DNA from: Streptomyces sp. AC512_CC834
Lineage (GTDB): Bacteria > Actinomycetota > Actinomycetes > Streptomycetales > Streptomycetaceae
Length of the DNA: 64,000 nucleotides
NCBI RefSeq assembly: GCF_019049325.1
Contig: NZ_JAGMUO010000117.1
Span: 76,575 to 140,574 of the forward strand
Reading direction: 5' to 3'
A program made the position numbers and the translations under genes. Below the pieces are notes generated by a model. It made no database searches. It worked only from the letters and a program-made list of their open reading frames with translations, and was not told the origin of the DNA. Positions 33,403-42,317 of the stretch are shown one piece after another. How positions within the stretch are numbered: the first letter of the stretch is position 1; each line of letters begins with the position of its first letter.

Positions 33403-34764
33403 TCACACCTCGGCACGGCTGAGCTCGGCCTTCGCCCTGTCCGGGCCCGCCGGGACGTCCGCCGCCCGGAGAGCCGCGCGGGGAAGGTATACCGCCCACG
33501 TGAGAGCGAAACACACGGCGTAGAAGGCGAGGAAGGCGACGAAGGCACCGGTGCCCGAGCCGAAGGAGAGGAAGGACTGCCGGAAGGCGAGGTTGATCGC
33601 GACGCCGCCGAGCGCGCCCACCGCGCCGATCAGCCCCATGGCGGCACCGGAGAGCCGCCGCCCGTACGCCACGGCGGCCTCCCCCGTCAGTCCCATACCC
33701 AGCGCCTTGTTCTGGAAGATCCCCGGGATCATCTTGAACGTCGACCCGTTGCCCAGCCCGCTGAGCACGAACAGCACCACGAACGCGGCCACGAACAGCG
33801 CGAGCGACTTCGCCATACCGGCCGCGACGAGTACGGCGGTGGCGGCGGCCATGGCCACGAAGTTCCACAGGGTGATCCGCGCGCCGCCGTACCGGTCGGC
33901 GAGCCTGCCGCCCAGCGGACGGATCAGGGAGCCGAGCAGCGGGCCGATGAAGGTCAGGTACGCCGCCTGGAGCGGGGTCCGCCCGAACTGGCTCTGCAGC
34001 ACCTGCCCGAAGGCGAAGCTGTAGCCGATGAACGAGCCGAACGTGCCGATGTACAGCACGGACATGATCCAGGTGTGGGCGTCGCGGGCGGCGTCCTTGG
34101 CGGCCCCGGTGTCGTTCTTCACGGAGGCGAGGTTGTCCATGAAGCGGGCGGCGAGGACGGCGGCCACCAGGATCAGCGGAATGTAGATGCCGAGCAGCAC
34201 CCGCGGCCCGCCGCTCGCCCCGATGATCGCGAGCGCGGCCAGTTGGACGACCGGCACGCCGATGTTCCCGCCCCCGGCGTTGAGACCGAGCGCCCAGCCC
34301 TTCTTCCTGAGCGGGAAGAAGGCGTTGATGTTGGTCATGGAGGAGGCGAAGTTGCCGCCGCCGATCCCGGCCAGCAGCCCGACCAGGAGGAAGGTCGAGA
34401 AGGGCGTCCCCGGCTCCATGACGGCGAAGGCCGCGACAGCCGGTACGAGCAGCAGCCCGGCGGAGACGATCGTCCAGTTCCGGCCGCCGAAGACGGCGAC
34501 GGCGAAGGTGTACGGCACCCGCACGACGGCCCCGACGAGCGTCACCACGGACGTCAGCAGGAACTTGTCGGCCGGTGTCAGCCCGTACTCCGGGCCCATG
34601 AAGAGCACCAGGACGGACCACAGCGTCCAGACGGAGAACCCGATGTGCTCGCAGAGCACCGAGAAGAACAGGTTCCGCCGGGCGGTCCGCTCCCCCGTCT
34701 CCCGCCAGAAGGTCTCGTCCTCGGGATCCCAGTACTCGATCCAGCGGCCGCCAGGGACTGTCAT
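33403..34764 (-). CDS. narK: Nitrate/nitrite transporter, MFS (NarK type)
   Basis: A 453-residue MFS transporter with ~12 transmembrane segments. The nitrate signature GGGNFASSMTNINAFFP (helix 5) and a second GLGNGSTFKMIPGIF (helix 11) are both present. The N-terminus (WIEYWDPEDETFWRETG) precedes helix 1. It takes up nitrate or extrudes nitrite for assimilation or respiration; adjacency to nnaR favours assimilation. ATG 34764 has GGAGG 5 bases upstream. Confidence 0.92.
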   Translation of the reverse strand: MTVPGGRWIEYWDPEDETFWRETGERTARRNLFFSVLCEHIGFSVWTLWSVLVLFMGPEYGLTPADKFLLTSVVTLVGAVVRVPYTFAVAVFGGRNWTIVSAGLLLVPAVAAFAVMEPGTPFSTFLLVGLLAGIGGGNFASSMTNINAFFPLRKKGWALGLNAGGGNIGVPVVQLAALAIIGASGGPRVLLGIYIPLILVAAVLAARFMDNLASVKNDTGAAKDAARDAHTWIMSVLYIGTFGSFIGYSFAFGQVLQSQFGRTPLQAAYLTFIGPLLGSLIRPLGGRLADRYGGARITLWNFVAMAAATAVLVAAGMAKSLALFVAAFVVLFVLSGLGNGSTFKMIPGIFQNKALGMGLTGEAAVAYGRRLSGAAMGLIGAVGALGGVAINLAFRQSFLSFGSGTGAFVAFLAFYAVCFALTWAVYLPRAALRAADVPAGPDRAKAELSRAEV

Positions 34765-34859
34765 GACGCCTCCACGGTGCTCCACAGCTCGGTTGCACCG
34801 AAGGTAGGGAGGACGCGTTTCGGGCCGGTGGGGCTGTGGATGACCGGAAGGGAACGTCG

Positions 34860-34889
34860 CTCTCACCCGGCGCGAACGCCGGGTGAGAG
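34860..34889 (-). terminator. Hairpin terminator of the PQ-rich membrane-protein gene
   Basis: A 13-bp perfect stem (TCTCACCCGGCG / CGCCGGGTGAGA plus flanking C-G) with a CGAA loop, immediately downstream of the stop at 34897. Confidence 0.85.
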
Positions 34890-34896
34890 ATCGCCG

Positions 34897-35802
34897 TCAG
34901 CCCTGCGGGGGCTGGGACTGCCAGTGCGGATTCTGCTGGGGGTACGGCTGGGGGTGCTGCTGCGGGTTCTGCTGGGGGTGACCCTGCGGCGGGTACGGCT
35001 GCTGGGCCTGGGGCGGCGCATACGGCTGCGGGGCGTAGGGCTGCTGCGGCTGCTGCGGCGCGTAGGGCTGCTGCGGCTGCTGCGGCGCGTAGGGCTGCTG
35101 AGGCTGGGCGTACGGCTGCTGCTGCGGTGGCTGGGCGGCGTACTGGCCGGGGGCCGGCTGTCCGTAGCCGCCGGGCGCGGCGCCGAACGGGTTCCCGTGC
35201 CCCGGCAACTGCCCGCCGGGCGGGAGGTACCGCACCCGCCCCGTCTCGTCGGCCATCGGCAGGAACCCGGCGGCCTGCAACCGGGCCGCGAACTTCGCGT
35301 TGCGCTTGCGGGTGACGAGGAAGCCGACGCCCAGGGCCGCCATGAGGGCCAGCCAGATGATCCCGGAGAGCACGAAGTCGTCCGACGAACCGCCCTGGCG
35401 GTAGGCGAGGGCCACACACGCGACGGTGCCGCCGAGCGCGCCGTAGCCCATGTTCTTCTGGGCGTTCTTGCCCGTGAGGTCGAAGTTGATCCGGGCCTTG
35501 AGGAGTTCGAAGGCGTCCGGCACGAGCGGCGGCAGCGACACGCCGTCGCCGGCGTTCGGGTACTGCGCCCAGTTCTGCGCGGCCCGGGTGCGGGCCTGCG
35601 GGCTCGGGTCGGGGACGAGCAGCATGGTGAGCGCGGCATTGTTCCCCCCGCTCTGGCGCACGTCGGCGTACTCGTACCCGAACTGCTGGGCGACGAAGGC
35701 CAGCTTGGCGAGCTTCTTCACCGAAGACATCCGGCTGGTGAGCTGGACCGGCTCCCCGCTCGCCATCAACCGCAGCATCTTCTGCGTCTGCCGCTTACTC
35801 AT
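34897..35802 (-). CDS. Membrane protein with Pro/Gln-rich repeats
   Basis: A 301-residue protein of unknown function. The first ~120 residues are soluble (MSKRQTQKMLRLMASGEPV, FAFVAQQFGYEYADVRQ). Two hydrophobic segments follow near 120-165 (GYGALGGTVACVALAY, GIIWLALMAALGVGFLV). The last ~100 residues are Pro/Gln/Tyr-rich repeats (QQPYAPQQPQQPYAP) and are probably extended and surface-exposed or interactive. The ATG at 35802 has GGGGGAG 9 bases upstream. Monocistronic with its own terminator. Confidence 0.85.
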   Translation of the reverse strand: MSKRQTQKMLRLMASGEPVQLTSRMSSVKKLAKLAFVAQQFGYEYADVRQSGGNNAALTMLLVPDPSPQARTRAAQNWAQYPNAGDGVSLPPLVPDAFELLKARINFDLTGKNAQKNMGYGALGGTVACVALAYRQGGSSDDFVLSGIIWLALMAALGVGFLVTRKRNAKFAARLQAAGFLPMADETGRVRYLPPGGQLPGHGNPFGAAPGGYGQPAPGQYAAQPPQQQPYAQPQQPYAPQQPQQPYAPQQPQQPYAPQPYAPPQAQQPYPPQGHPQQNPQQHPQPYPQQNPHWQSQPPQG

Positions 35803-36037
35803 CCCGCCTGCTCCCCCTGACCGGCTCACGCCACGCCACCCTGTTCACTTGCGCAACCGGGGCAGTCTCGCACGCCCACCCACGTCGATCCAGAGCGGCT
35901 TCCCGGCCCCGGCTGCCGATGCCTACCGGCAGATCCGCAACGGCAACGCACCCCGCTTCGATCCCGTGACGGATCCGTGTCCGTGTCCGGATCCGGCACC
36001 GAGATCATCGGCCGAGCCGCGCGTCGGCGCCCTGGCG

Positions 36038-37369
36038 TCAGCCCCGGTGCGCCCCCGTGCTCGGTCGGGGCCGCTTGCTCGTGCTTCCGTTCGGCCAGAG
36101 TCTCGGTTTGCGCTTCGCCGCCAGGTCCTCGATCCAACCGACCGCCAGGATCACCAGACCGATGAGGGGCCAGACGAGGGAGAACATCCACAGCGTGTAC
36201 GAGCCGTCGAGGGCGCCGACCGCCCGCTCGCCCTGCATGAAGGGGAGTCTGTAGGCGAGGTCGATGATCGGAACCGTCGCCATGATCAGCAGGTTGTGCC
36301 ACAGGTAGATGGTGACCGCGCGGTTGTTGGAGAGCGTGATCAGCCTGTCCCAGTTGGCCAGTCGGCCCGGGAGTTCCTGCCACGACGGGGAGTACTGGAG
36401 CAGGATCACGACGAATCCGAACGACCAGGTGGCCTGGGCGAGCGGGATGTCGTTGAGGTCCCAGCCGTCGGGGCCCAGGTGATTCGAGGCCCACCACAGG
36501 CCGAAGGCCATCACCAGAGAGGCGCTGGAGACCGAGACGTAACGCGGGATCTGCTTCAGCAGACCCTCGTGGTGGGCGAAGCCCAGGACCCAGCAACTGC
36601 CGTAGACCGCGAAGTCGGTGACGGCGTTGCCGGTTTCGCCGGGGATCTTCACCAGGTCCGTGCCGACGAGCACCGTCAGGCCCAGCGGTGCGAGCAGCGT
36701 CGGCCAGGGGGCCTTGCGGAACAGCCACAGCAGCAGCGGGGAGGCGACGACGAACCAGAGGTAGGCACGCAGGTACCACAGCGGTCCCGCGGCCTGCACG
36801 GCCCAGGTGTCCTCCAGCAGTCCGGACTTGGAGCCGACGTGCCAGGGGTAGGGCGGGGCGCCGATCGGGACGATGTAGTTGAACAGCTCGATCAGGCCCC
36901 AGGTGCCGCCGTGATCCGGATCGTCGGACGGGTTCCAGCCGTTCACGAACATCATCGTCAGCACCAGCACTCCGAACGCCCACATCGGCGGCAGGAGACG
37001 ACGCACGCGCCCGCGGATCACGCTCATCGCCGGGCGCTTCAGCGAACGCGCCATCAGTGAGCCCGCCAGTGCGAACATCACGCCCATCGACGGGAACAGC
37101 ACCGACAGCCAGGCCCAGCCGAAGAGGTGGTACACCACGACGCGGACGAGGGCCACGGAGCGCAGCAGGTCCAGGTAGCGGTCGCGCCCCGGCCTGCCGA
37201 CCGCCGGCGCGGGAGCTGGCGCGAGCGCGGGAGCGGGAGTCGCGGTGCGCTGCTGCGGGACCGCGTACGGTGTCGGCGCGGCCCCGTTCGGGTCCCCCGC
37301 GTACGCGGAGTCGTAGGGACGGGTGGGCTCCGGGTTCGTACCGGTACCCGTTGTGTGTCCGCGCGTCAT
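36038..37369 (-). CDS. Acyltransferase 3 family membrane protein
   Basis: A 443-residue protein. The N-terminal ~55 residues are Pro/Ala-rich and cytoplasmic. The acyltransferase-3 core starts at RDRYLDLLRSVALVRVVVYHLFGW (helix 1 with the conserved R..H motif) and has ~10 transmembrane segments. The family O-acylates extracellular sugars or lipids using acyl-CoA. The ATG at 37369 overlaps the matB stop (ATGA), so it is co-translated with the matAB polysaccharide genes and may acylate their product (inference). Confidence 0.85.
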   Translation of the reverse strand: MTRGHTTGTGTNPEPTRPYDSAYAGDPNGAAPTPYAVPQQRTATPAPALAPAPAPAVGRPGRDRYLDLLRSVALVRVVVYHLFGWAWLSVLFPSMGVMFALAGSLMARSLKRPAMSVIRGRVRRLLPPMWAFGVLVLTMMFVNGWNPSDDPDHGGTWGLIELFNYIVPIGAPPYPWHVGSKSGLLEDTWAVQAAGPLWYLRAYLWFVVASPLLLWLFRKAPWPTLLAPLGLTVLVGTDLVKIPGETGNAVTDFAVYGSCWVLGFAHHEGLLKQIPRYVSVSSASLVMAFGLWWASNHLGPDGWDLNDIPLAQATWSFGFVVILLQYSPSWQELPGRLANWDRLITLSNNRAVTIYLWHNLLIMATVPIIDLAYRLPFMQGERAVGALDGSYTLWMFSLVWPLIGLVILAVGWIEDLAAKRKPRLWPNGSTSKRPRPSTGAHRG

Positions 37370-39561
37370 GCCACGGGCCTCCGATCATGGCTGCTCCGCC
37401 CACGCTGTTGCGGCGCGGAGCCGCCGGGCGCTCCGACCGCGCCGGTGCGCCGGAGCTTCTGCCAGCGCAGGCGGCCGCCGGTGAGCGCGGTGATCCAGGA
37501 CTGGAGCAGCACGACGTACATGAGCTGGCGGTAGAGGATCTGCTGCAGCGGCAGCGAGATCAGGTGGGTCATGCGTTCCCGGTCGAGCCGGAAGGCGAAG
37601 GCCGCGCACACCGCCTGGATGGCCAGGACGCCCAGCCACGCCACGATCGTCTTCTGCGTCGGGCCGAAGACGATGCCGTAGAGCAGGAAGACGTCGATCA
37701 GAGGCGCCAGCAGCGGGGCCACGATCATGAACAGGGAGACGAAGGGCAGGCCCACGCGGCCGAAGCGGCCCGAGGGGCCCTTCTCGATCACCGCGCGGCG
37801 GTGCTTCCAGATGGCCTGCATCGTGCCGTACGACCAGCGGTAGCGCTGGGACCAGAGCTGCTGGACGGACTCCGGGGCCTCGGTCCAGGCGCGGGCGTTC
37901 TCGGCGTAGACCACCCGCCAGCCGGCGCGGTGCAGCGCCATGGTGACGTCGGTGTCCTCGGCGAGGGTGTCGTCGCTCATGCCGCCGAAGGGCTCCAGGG
38001 CGGAGCGGCGGAACGCGCCGACGGCCCCGGGGATCGTCGGCATGCAGCCGAGGATGTCGTACATCCGGCGGTCCAGGTTGAAGCCCATCACGTACTCGAT
38101 GTGCTGCCAGGCGCCGATGAGGTTGTCCTTGTTGCCGACCTTCGCGTTGCCGGCCACCGCGCCGACCTTCGGGTCGCCGAAGGGCTGGACGAGTTCGCGG
38201 ACGGTGGAGGGTTCGAAGACGGTGTCGCCGTCCATCATCACGACGAGGTCGTAACGGGCGTTGGCGAGCCCCCGGTTGAGCGCGGCCGGCTTGCCCGCGT
38301 TGAGCTGCCGGATCACCCGGACATGGGGCAGGCCGAGGCCCTCCACGATCCGGGCGGTGCCGTCGCTGGAGCCGTCGTCGATGACGATGACCTCGATCGG
38401 GTGGTCGCTCTCCATCAGGGAACGGACCGTGTTCTCGATGCACTTGGCCTCGTTGTACGCCGGGACCAGCACCGTCACCGGTTCGGTGATCGCCTGTCCC
38501 CAGCGGAAGCGTTTGCGGCGGACCCGGCGGGCGTGGACGACGGAGAGCAGCAGCATCAGACCGAAGCGGGCGATGACCAGCGTGCCGATGACCGCCAGGC
38601 CCACCACCAGGACGTCGGTGAGCTTCTCCGAGGCCTGGACCAGGAAGATCCACGCCTTGCCCTTCCACAGTTCGGCGCCGGTCACCGGGCTCATGGCGCT
38701 GGGCGCGTCCAGGGCCTCGGTGAGGTTGTCGAACTCGTAGCCCTTCTTCTTCAGGTCGGGCAGGAACCGGTCCAGGGCCTGCACGGTCTGGTGGCGGTCG
38801 CCGCCGGAGTCGTGCATCAGGACGATGGCGCCCTTGCCGCCGTGCGGCGTGGCGCGACGGATGATCTCGTCGACGCCGGGCTTCTTCCAGTCCTCGCTGT
38901 CCGTGTTGTTGACGACGACGAGGTAGCCGCGGCTGCCGATGTACTCGGTGACCGGCCAGGACTTGTCGTCCATGGCGTCGGCGAAGGAGGAGTACGGCGG
39001 ACGGAACAGCGAGGTGCGCACACCGGCCGCGCCGGTGATCGCCAGTTGGTTCTGCGACAGCTCCCAGTCGATGCGCTTCTTGGACTGGAAGGAGAGGTCG
39101 GGGTGGTTGAAGGTGTGCAGTCCCACCTCGTGGCCCTCGTCGACCATGCGCTGGACGAGGTCCGGGTAGCGGGAGGCCATGGTGCCGGTGACGAAGAAGA
39201 CCGCATGCGCGTCGTACTTCTTCAGCACGTCCAGCACCTTCGGGGTCCAGGTCGGGTCCGGGCCGTCGTCGAAGGTGAGGACGAGCCGGTGGTCGGGCAC
39301 GCTCAGGCTCTCGGTGCGGCCGCCGCGGACGTCGATGACCGGGCCGCCCTCGAGGATCTTCTCGGGTACGTGGGTGGTCGGCGCGGGCGGCTGGACGCGG
39401 TGGTCGGCGAGGATCTCGCTGTGTACGTATCCGCGCAGCATGAGCATCGCCACCAGGGCGACCAGCACGAGCAGCGGAAGCAGCAGACGCAGGGGCAGGC
39501 GACGGCGGGAGCCCTCACGGGCGCTGCGCGCGGCCCCGTGACGGCGGGTGCGGGATGCCAT
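37366..39561 (-). CDS. matB: Bifunctional polysaccharide deacetylase / GT2 glycosyltransferase
   Basis: A 731-residue membrane protein. After an N-terminal helix (LLLPLLVLVALVAMLML), residues ~90-290 form a NodB deacetylase with TFDDGPD (metal/catalytic), HTFNHPDLS and RPPYSS. A helix pair follows (~310-350). Residues ~370-600 are a GT2 domain with VIDDGSSDGT, MDGDT, AEDTDVTMA and QRYRWSYG, then several C-terminal helices. This architecture builds and partly deacetylates poly-beta-1,6-GlcNAc, needed for hyphal aggregation in Streptomyces. The ATG overlaps the matA stop by one base (TGATG). Confidence 0.9.
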   Translation of the reverse strand: MASRTRRHGAARSAREGSRRRLPLRLLLPLLVLVALVAMLMLRGYVHSEILADHRVQPPAPTTHVPEKILEGGPVIDVRGGRTESLSVPDHRLVLTFDDGPDPTWTPKVLDVLKKYDAHAVFFVTGTMASRYPDLVQRMVDEGHEVGLHTFNHPDLSFQSKKRIDWELSQNQLAITGAAGVRTSLFRPPYSSFADAMDDKSWPVTEYIGSRGYLVVVNNTDSEDWKKPGVDEIIRRATPHGGKGAIVLMHDSGGDRHQTVQALDRFLPDLKKKGYEFDNLTEALDAPSAMSPVTGAELWKGKAWIFLVQASEKLTDVLVVGLAVIGTLVIARFGLMLLLSVVHARRVRRKRFRWGQAITEPVTVLVPAYNEAKCIENTVRSLMESDHPIEVIVIDDGSSDGTARIVEGLGLPHVRVIRQLNAGKPAALNRGLANARYDLVVMMDGDTVFEPSTVRELVQPFGDPKVGAVAGNAKVGNKDNLIGAWQHIEYVMGFNLDRRMYDILGCMPTIPGAVGAFRRSALEPFGGMSDDTLAEDTDVTMALHRAGWRVVYAENARAWTEAPESVQQLWSQRYRWSYGTMQAIWKHRRAVIEKGPSGRFGRVGLPFVSLFMIVAPLLAPLIDVFLLYGIVFGPTQKTIVAWLGVLAIQAVCAAFAFRLDRERMTHLISLPLQQILYRQLMYVVLLQSWITALTGGRLRWQKLRRTGAVGAPGGSAPQQRGRSSHDRRPVA

Positions 39562-40961
39562 CAGAGGGTGTTCTCCGGGGCCAGGGAAAGGGGAGCGGAA
39601 GAGGAACCGGAAGAGGAAGCGGACGTGGTGGTGTCGCCCGGGTCGGCGGCGACGACGACGGGCGCGCCGGCGGGCCCCGCGACGGCGTCGGGGTCACTCG
39701 CTCCGTTGGCGTTGGTGCCGCCGTCACCGGGTGCGGTGCTGGTGCCGCCCGTGGGCTCGGTCGGGTCGGTCGTGGTCTCGCCGCCGCCCGCCGGTTGTGA
39801 CGGGTCGGTGGTGGCGGGCGGCGGTGCCTGCGTCGACTCCGACGTGCCCGGCTCGGTCGCGCCGCCGCCGCCCGGTTTCGGGTCGGTGCCGGGCGCCGAC
39901 GACTGGGGGTCGGCGCTCGTGCCGGGCTGCCCGGTGGCTCCGCCGGTCACGCCGGACGTACCGGAGGCGGGCGCCTCGACGCCCGGTTCGGTCGTCACGC
40001 CGGCGTCGGCCGAGGGGCTGGTCTGCGGGGCGCCGGTGCCGGTGCCGGAGGGCTGCGCCGACTGCGAGGGCAGCGGGGTGGGGTCGACCTGGCCGGCCGG
40101 CTCGCCCTCCTCCTGGCCCGGTACGGGCATCCAGGGCGCGTCGGAGTTGCCGGAGAGCAGCGTGGAGACGATGACGACGGCGTAGATCGCGCAGGCGATG
40201 CCGACGAGGATGCCGAGGCGGCGGTACAGGCGGTTGCGGCGGCCCGACGAGTCGACGAAGACGGGTCCGTCGGAGCCCTCCGGGCCGCTCTTGCGGTGTC
40301 CGCCGTCGGCCCGCAGGAGCACGCCGTCGCCGAGGTGGACGGCGTCGAGCTGGACCGTCACCTCGTGCGGATCGTGGGTGTGACCACTGGCGCCGGGATC
40401 GGCATCGGCGTCGGCGTCGGCGTTGGCACCGGCACCGGCGGGGTCGTCCGTGCCCGGGGTCTCCTGCCAGGGGTCGCGGAGTGCGGCGGTGGCGGGGCCG
40501 GCCGGGGGGAGGACGTCCGTCCGGTCGATGTCCGCGCCGGTTCGGAGGCCCTGGCCGACATCGGTGGCCGGGGTGGCGTCGGAGGCCTTGCCGAACGGGT
40601 TGGCCCTGGTGGGATCGATCCTCGTGGGGTCGGTCCCGATGGCCGGGCGGGTCTCACCGGGGTTGGCGCGGTTCGGGAGGGCGTGGTTCGGGGCGGCCGC
40701 GTTGCGGTCCGGTCTCTTGGGGTTCGATCCAGTCGGGTTCGATCCGTTGGGGTTCGATCCGCTGGGGTTCGCCCCGGCCGGTTCGGTTCTGCCCCAGGTT
40801 ATCCGTCCCTGGCCCACCGGGCTCCGGTCTGTCCGGGCTCGGTCCCGGTCCCGGTTCCCTATTCGGGAGCCGAGGATCTCCGTCTCGTCGGCACCGGAAC
40901 GTCCGAACCACCCCGAGCCCGACGCGGATCCGCTGGACCCGCCGGGCGGCGTCGCGGTCAT
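39561..40961 (-). CDS. matA: Single-pass membrane partner of MatB
   Basis: A ~466-residue protein with no recognised enzymatic domain. The N-terminal ~200 residues are Gly/Ser/Asn/Pro-rich (repeated NPSGSNPNGSNP). One transmembrane segment (LGILVGIACAIYAVVIVSTLLSG) sits near the middle. The outside part is Pro/Thr/Ser/Gly-rich. It precedes matB with a TGATG junction and probably positions the synthase or exports the polymer. Start ATG 40961 has AGGGG 8 bases upstream; a GTG at 41105 would add 48 residues of reasonable coding character and cannot be excluded. Symbol by synteny. Confidence 0.75.
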   Translation of the reverse strand: MTATPPGGSSGSASGSGWFGRSGADETEILGSRIGNRDRDRARTDRSPVGQGRITWGRTEPAGANPSGSNPNGSNPTGSNPKRPDRNAAAPNHALPNRANPGETRPAIGTDPTRIDPTRANPFGKASDATPATDVGQGLRTGADIDRTDVLPPAGPATAALRDPWQETPGTDDPAGAGANADADADADPGASGHTHDPHEVTVQLDAVHLGDGVLLRADGGHRKSGPEGSDGPVFVDSSGRRNRLYRRLGILVGIACAIYAVVIVSTLLSGNSDAPWMPVPGQEEGEPAGQVDPTPLPSQSAQPSGTGTGAPQTSPSADAGVTTEPGVEAPASGTSGVTGGATGQPGTSADPQSSAPGTDPKPGGGGATEPGTSESTQAPPPATTDPSQPAGGGETTTDPTEPTGGTSTAPGDGGTNANGASDPDAVAGPAGAPVVVAADPGDTTTSASSSGSSSAPLSLAPENTL

Positions 40962-41262
40962 CGGAGGTTCCCCTGCTGACGGGAAGGGCCGGTTCGCCGG
41001 CAGCACCTCGGTGGCGTCAGCATTCTGTCCTGCCTCCGAGTGATCACGACCCCCGGACGCGACCTTGGGCCACTCCGGTTGGGCGTCTTCTTGCCATTTC
41101 TTCACGCGCGCGCACTTCCCCCCAAGGAACACTTCCGGGTGCGCACACGACTCCGAGCACCCGTCGGCCGAACCGGCCCCCACCAGGTTCGAGCGCCCCC
41201 TGTATCACACCGTGCTCAGGCAGAGAATGTAGCGCACGCGGAGGATGTGTGGTGGCCGCGTG
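40962..41262. other. Promoter region of the mat operon
   Basis: About 300 bp between matA and the LysR gene. Its proximal part may be matA coding sequence if GTG 41105 is the start. No RNA gene or clear operator is seen. Confidence 0.5.
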
Positions 41263-42234
41263 TCAGTTGTGGACGGACATCACAGTCGCGTCGGCGGCCG
41301 GAATCCATCCTTCGACAGGGGCCTGGAGCCAGCACTTTTCGGCCGCGACCTGCGCCGCCGCCCGGCGCAGCGCGTCGAGTGCCGGATGCGCCAGTCCCTT
41401 TCGCCAGACCAGTGACACGGGCGACAGCGGCACGGGGCCGACGAGGGGGCGCACCACGGTCGCGGCCATGGCCGGAAAGCTCACCACGGCGAGGATCGGG
41501 TTGCGCGTCTTGTCCATGATGCGCTGGAACTCCTCCTCGCCGATCGCCAGCGGAGCGGGTGGCGCCACGTCGATGCCGCGCCCCTCGAACAGGCGGTGCG
41601 CGAGGTCGGTCCACTCCGGCGTGCGCGGGTTGCCCGCCCCGGCGTACACGGTCTCCCCGGCGAGTGCGGAGAGCGGTACCTCCGCCAGCTCGGCCAGCGG
41701 GTGGTCCTCGGGCAGGACGACCGCCATGGGCTCGTAGCGCACCGGCTGGTGGCGGAGTCCGGCCCGCAGCGCCGGGGGGAGCCCGGCGAACCGGCCGAAG
41801 GAGGCGTCGAGGCGGCCGGCGAGCAGTTCGCCCGCGGCATGGGTCAGTCCGCTCTCGTAACGCGCGATCAGCTCCTGCTCGGGCGCGAGCGAGCGGGCCC
41901 GTTCCAGGACCAGGCGGCCGGTGACCAGCCCCGGGGAGTTGAGGTCGACCAGCAGCGGCCGGGCCTGTCCGAAGGCGGCGAGCAGGTCGTCCTGCGCCTG
42001 GAGGACCCGGCGGGCGTACGGCAGCAGCCGCTCACCGTCGGCCGTCGGCGTCACCTGCCGAGTGGTCCGGACGAACAGCTCGGCGCCCAACTCCCGCTCC
42101 AGGCGCCGGACGTCCCTGCTGAGCGCCTGCTGGGCGACATAGAGACGGGCGGCGGCGCGGGTGAAGTGCAGCTCCTCGGCGACGACGACGAAGGCGCGCA
42201 GGAGGCGGGGGTCGAGGTGGGCGGGTGCGGGCAT
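41263..42234 (-). CDS. LysR-family transcriptional regulator
   Basis: A 323-residue regulator. The N-terminal winged helix is HLDPRLLRAFVVVAEELHFTR, then AAARLYVAQQALSRDVRRLE. The remainder is a LysR substrate-binding domain (SFGRFAGLPPALRAGLRHQP, MAVVLPEDHPLAELAEV). The ATG at 42234 is divergent from an MFS gene at 42318 with an 83-bp gap, the classic LysR/target arrangement, so it probably regulates that transporter. Ligand unknown. Confidence 0.9.
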   Translation of the reverse strand: MPAPAHLDPRLLRAFVVVAEELHFTRAAARLYVAQQALSRDVRRLERELGAELFVRTTRQVTPTADGERLLPYARRVLQAQDDLLAAFGQARPLLVDLNSPGLVTGRLVLERARSLAPEQELIARYESGLTHAAGELLAGRLDASFGRFAGLPPALRAGLRHQPVRYEPMAVVLPEDHPLAELAEVPLSALAGETVYAGAGNPRTPEWTDLAHRLFEGRGIDVAPPAPLAIGEEEFQRIMDKTRNPILAVVSFPAMAATVVRPLVGPVPLSPVSLVWRKGLAHPALDALRRAAAQVAAEKCWLQAPVEGWIPAADATVMSVHN

Positions 42235-42317
42235 CCGGCGAATTTACAACGGGGGTGCGTGAATGGCCACGGAGAAGGTGTTGGACCCCCTGATCGTCTC
42301 CGGGCGACGGTGGGCAC

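Noticed and set aside
31194..33422. Long + frame across the GC repeat and nnaR
   Set aside because: Pro/Arg/Ala low complexity, no ribosome site, and it overlaps nnaR antisense.
35971..35994. GGATCC-flanked dyad downstream of the membrane-protein gene region
   Set aside because: Short arms in a GC-rich gap, no promoter or gene end nearby that it would explain.
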